The notes under the pieces were generated by a model, which saw nothing but the letters and a program-made list of their open reading frames with translations, ran no database searches and was not told where the DNA came from. A stretch of DNA of 33,969 bases, taken from positions 1-33,969 of the forward strand of contig CANJXY010000018.1 of assembly GCA_947478925.1 (NCBI GenBank). The letters run 5' to 3'. Source of the DNA: Hyphomonadaceae bacterium. GTDB lineage: Bacteria > Pseudomonadota > Alphaproteobacteria > Caulobacterales > Hyphomonadaceae. Position 1 is the stretch's first letter; each line of letters opens with the position of its first letter. Positions 32,100-33,969 of this stretch are shown here, piece after piece. The translations under genes were made by a program, and so were the position numbers.

Positions 32100-32123
32100 T
32101 TCGCGGCCGTGATGCGGCCCGAA
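32100..32123 (+). terminator. Possible hairpin after the diheme lipoprotein gene
   Basis: TTCG-c-GGCCG pairs with CGGCC-CGAA (nine pairs, one bulge) around loop TGATG, ten bases past the stop. No T tract follows. Confidence 0.35.
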
Positions 32124-32227
32124 GACCTTCATGCAATTGCAGCCTGATCGTCAGATGGCTGTTACGGAGTCAGGCGACAGGGGAGGCGCAGCCGGCATGG
32201 GCTGCGGAAGATGAACGGACCTTCCCC

Positions 32228-32575
32228 ATGATCGCTATCCGTGGACTTGCCGCGATTGCCGTCGCCGGCTGCACCGCCATCGCCCTGGCGCCGCGAGGCG
32301 GGGCTGACCCCGCGCGCGAGACGATTTCGATTAGCTTCCTCTATGACGCCGACAAGCCGGCAATGGACAACTATCTGGTGTTTGCACGTCAGGCCGAGCG
32401 CGCGTGTTCGATGACGAACGGACAAAGGCTGAGCCTCCGCCGGGTTGACCGCGCCTGCGTCGAGGACCTGCTCGAGAAGGTGGTCGTGGGCATGGACCGG
32501 CCGCGGCTGGCCGAGATTCATGACGTCAGAACTGGCGCCCGCGCCGACTCCTCCCGTACGCTTGTTGCGCGCTGA
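32228..32575 (+). CDS. Small exported UrcA-like protein
   Basis: 115-residue protein with an N-terminal hydrophobic signal (MIAIRGLAAIAVAGCTAIAL; cleavage possibly near residue 26). The mature part has the pattern of UrcA-family proteins: a beta-strand opening (ISISFLYD), an Ala/Arg-rich helix ending in Cys (QAERACSM), a second Cys (RACVEDLLEKVV) about 20 residues later and a C-terminal LAEIHDV. The two cysteines may form a disulfide. UrcA proteins are small, exported and of unknown function, common in sphingomonads and relatives. No good Shine-Dalgarno precedes the ATG, and the family assignment is by eye. Confidence 0.55.
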   Translation: MIAIRGLAAIAVAGCTAIALAPRGGADPARETISISFLYDADKPAMDNYLVFARQAERACSMTNGQRLSLRRVDRACVEDLLEKVVVGMDRPRLAEIHDVRTGARADSSRTLVAR

Positions 32576-32594
32576 GGACCGGCCGGACGCTCAA

Positions 32595-32621
32595 GCGGGC
32601 GGGGGCCTCGCCTCCGCCCGC
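32595..32621. terminator. Strong G+C hairpin after the UrcA-like gene
   Basis: Perfect arms GCGGGCGG (32595-32602) and CCGCCCGC (32614-32621), extendable inward to about 12 pairs. It starts 20 bases after the stop. No T tract follows. The rest of the stretch to 32765 holds no supported gene; one frame reads VVTEEQFELKLPVALSLE just before a stop, too short to call. Confidence 0.45.
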
Positions 32622-32765
32622 GCCTGCCCCAAGTCCATGCTCACCTGGATTGTCACCTCGGTGAGTGTGGGCGTCGATACGGGAATAGAGTTGTCACCGA
32701 AGAGCAGTTCGAGCTGAAGTTGCCGGTAGCGCTGAGCCTGGAGACGCCGGCTGCCTGAAATCAGA

Positions 32766-32791
32766 CGGCCGCCCCGGTGACGGAGCGGCCG
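32766..32791 (-). terminator. Rho-independent terminator of pnp
   Basis: On the minus strand CGGCCGCTCC pairs with GGGGCGGCCG (one U-G pair), loop GTCACC, followed by TCTGATTTC. It starts 28 bases after the pnp stop. Confidence 0.7.
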
Positions 32792-32818
32792 CTGGATTGG
32801 AGCTAGAAGAGGACGCGA

Positions 32819-33969
32819 TTACTCCGCGTCTTCCTTCGGTCCCTCGCTGCGTTCACGGCGCGGGCCGCGATCGCCGCCGCGGCCACCGCCACGACCGCCA
32901 CGATCGCCATCACGACGCGGACGATCGCCGCGCGGCGGACGGTCGCCCGACGGACCATCATCCACGACGCCTTCGATAGCTTCGCCAGTTTCCTGATTCA
33001 CGGCTTTCATCGAGAGGCGAACCTTGCCGCGATCGTCGAAGCCGAGGAGTTTCACCTTCACGATGTCGCCCTCTTTAACGACAGCCGAAGGGGACTCAAC
33101 GCGTTCAGCGGCGAGTTGGCTGACGTGCACGAGGCCGTCCTTGGCGCCGAAGAAGTTCACGAACGCGCCGAACTCCATGACCTTCACGACCTTGCCTTCG
33201 TAGATCGCGCCGATTTCCGGCTCGGCGGTGAGGCCGATGATCCATTTCTGCGCAGCTTCGAGGCTTTCTTTTTCGACAGCGGCGATCTTCACCGTGCCGT
33301 CGTCCTCGACATTGATCTTCGCGCCCGTCTTTTCGACGATTTCGCGGATGACCTTGCCGCCCGTGCCGATCACGTCACGGATCTTGTCGACCGGGATCTT
33401 CATCGAGATCATCTTCGGAGCGTTCTCGGAGACTTCGTGGCGGGCGCCCGTCATCGCCTTGTTCATCTCGTTGAGAATGTGCAGGCGGCCACCGCTCGCC
33501 TGGGCGAGGGCAGTCTTCATGATGTCGAACGTGACGCTGTCGATCTTCAGGTCCATCTGCAGCGAGGTGACGCCCACTTCGGTGCCCGCAACCTTGAAGT
33601 CCATGTCGCCGAGGTGATCTTCATCACCGAGGATGTCGGACAGGATGGCGATGCCGTCGGCTTCCTTGATGAGGCCCATGGCGATGCCCGACACCGGACG
33701 GGTGATCGGAACGCCGGCGTCCATCATGGCAAGCGAGGCGCCGCAGACCGATGCCATCGACGAGGAGCCGTTGGACTCCATGATCTCTGACACGATGCGG
33801 AGCGTGTAGGGGAAGTCGGCCGGGGCCGGCAGGACAGCTTTCACCGCGCGCCAGGCAAGTTTGCCGTGACCGATTTCACGGCGGCCCGGAGAGCCGCCAC
33901 GGCCGGTTTCGCCGACCGAGTAGGGAGGGAAGTTGTAGTGAAGGAGGAATTTCTCCTTCTTCGTGCCGC
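32819..33969 (-). CDS. pnp: Polyribonucleotide nucleotidyltransferase (PNPase), C-terminal part
   Basis: 3'-to-5' phosphorolytic exoribonuclease of the RNA degradosome. The frame is open to the window edge (…[20 protein letters not shown]), so the 5' half lies outside; the first internal GTG at 33844 is not the start. Visible are the second RNase PH core ([49 protein letters not shown]), a KH domain ([20 protein letters not shown]) and an S1 domain ([29 protein letters not shown]). The C-terminus extends into a Gly/Arg/Asp-rich tail of about 45 residues with RGG-type repeats ([20 protein letters not shown]), longer and more RGG-like than the short tail of the E. coli enzyme; it may bind RNA or a degradosome partner. 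Confidence 0.97.
   Translation of the reverse strand, partial: GTKKEKFLLHYNFPPYSVGETGRGGSPGRREIGHGKLAWRAVKAVLPAPADFPYTLRIVSEIMESNGSSSMASVCGASLAMMDAGVPITRPVSGIAMGLIKEADGIAILSDILGDEDHLGDMDFKVAGTEVGVTSLQMDLKIDSVTFDIMKTALAQASGGRLHILNEMNKAMTGARHEVSENAPKMISMKIPVDKIRDVIGTGGKVIREIVEKTGAKINVEDDGTVKIAAVEKESLEAAQKWIIGLTAEPEIGAIYEGKVVKVMEFGAFVNFFGAKDGLVHVSQLAAERVESPSAVVKEGDIVKVKLLGFDDRGKVRLSMKAVNQETGEAIEGVVDDGPSGDRPPRGDRPRRDGDRGGRGGGRGGDRGPRRERSEGPKEDAE

Noticed and set aside
32640-32758. Possible short gene or gene remnant ending in VVTEEQFELKLPVALSLE
   Set aside because: Too short, no start with a ribosome binding site and no recognised family.

Overview
The window looks like chromosomal DNA of a high-G+C alphaproteobacterium. 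The gene set (a ~1,600-residue NAD-glutamate dehydrogenase, mtaB-ftsY, ispZ, ccmCDG, mutM/ubiE/ubiB, a UrcA-like protein and a member of the protein family named after Hyphomonas neptunium HNE_0200) points to the Hyphomonadaceae/Caulobacterales side of the class. This is inferred from remembered gene content, not from a search. No rRNA, tRNA, CRISPR array, insertion sequence, integrase or phage gene is visible. Most very long antisense open frames are high-G+C shadows.

Layout. 1-1337: 3' end of a cytochrome c maturation operon (ccmC-ccmD-ccmG, overlapping start/stop codons). 1348-3045: a MarR regulator with basic, histone-H1-like ends (minus), then a Nudix hydrolase and a small globin (plus). 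3070-9813: ispZ, a polysaccharide flippase, a divergent GH5-like lipoprotein, an EamA transporter, ftsY and mtaB. The ccm, ispZ, ftsY and mtaB genes are often neighbours in alphaproteobacteria, so the flippase, GH5 and EamA genes look like additions to an old block. 9853-13689: a MarR regulator divergent from an FMN reductase with a clear palindromic operator between them, then a two-subunit molybdenum hydroxylase (iorAB-like).

13867-20154: a TerC membrane protein preceded by a 16-bp tandem repeat, a GNAT acetyltransferase and the giant NAD-dependent glutamate dehydrogenase. The conserved N-terminal coding region of the dehydrogenase has no in-frame ATG, GTG or TTG; a CTG with a good Shine-Dalgarno sequence is the best start. 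20517-24673: an AI-2E family permease, divergent from a HerA-like ATPase followed closely by an SRAP (HMCES/YedK-type) protein with two replaced active-site residues, then a 21-bp perfect A+T-rich palindrome and a Lys/Ala/Pro-rich H1-like protein.

24745-27940: ubiE-ubiB (ubiquinone synthesis) divergent from mutM. 28149-32575: an RcnB-like secreted protein, a LysR regulator, and a two-gene pair of lipoproteins: a right-handed parallel beta-helix protein and a protein with two CxxCH haem sites. This pair matches a recurrent family pair of unknown function and is the best candidate here for an undescribed system. A small UrcA-like exported protein follows. 32819-33969: 3' part of pnp on the minus strand with its terminator.
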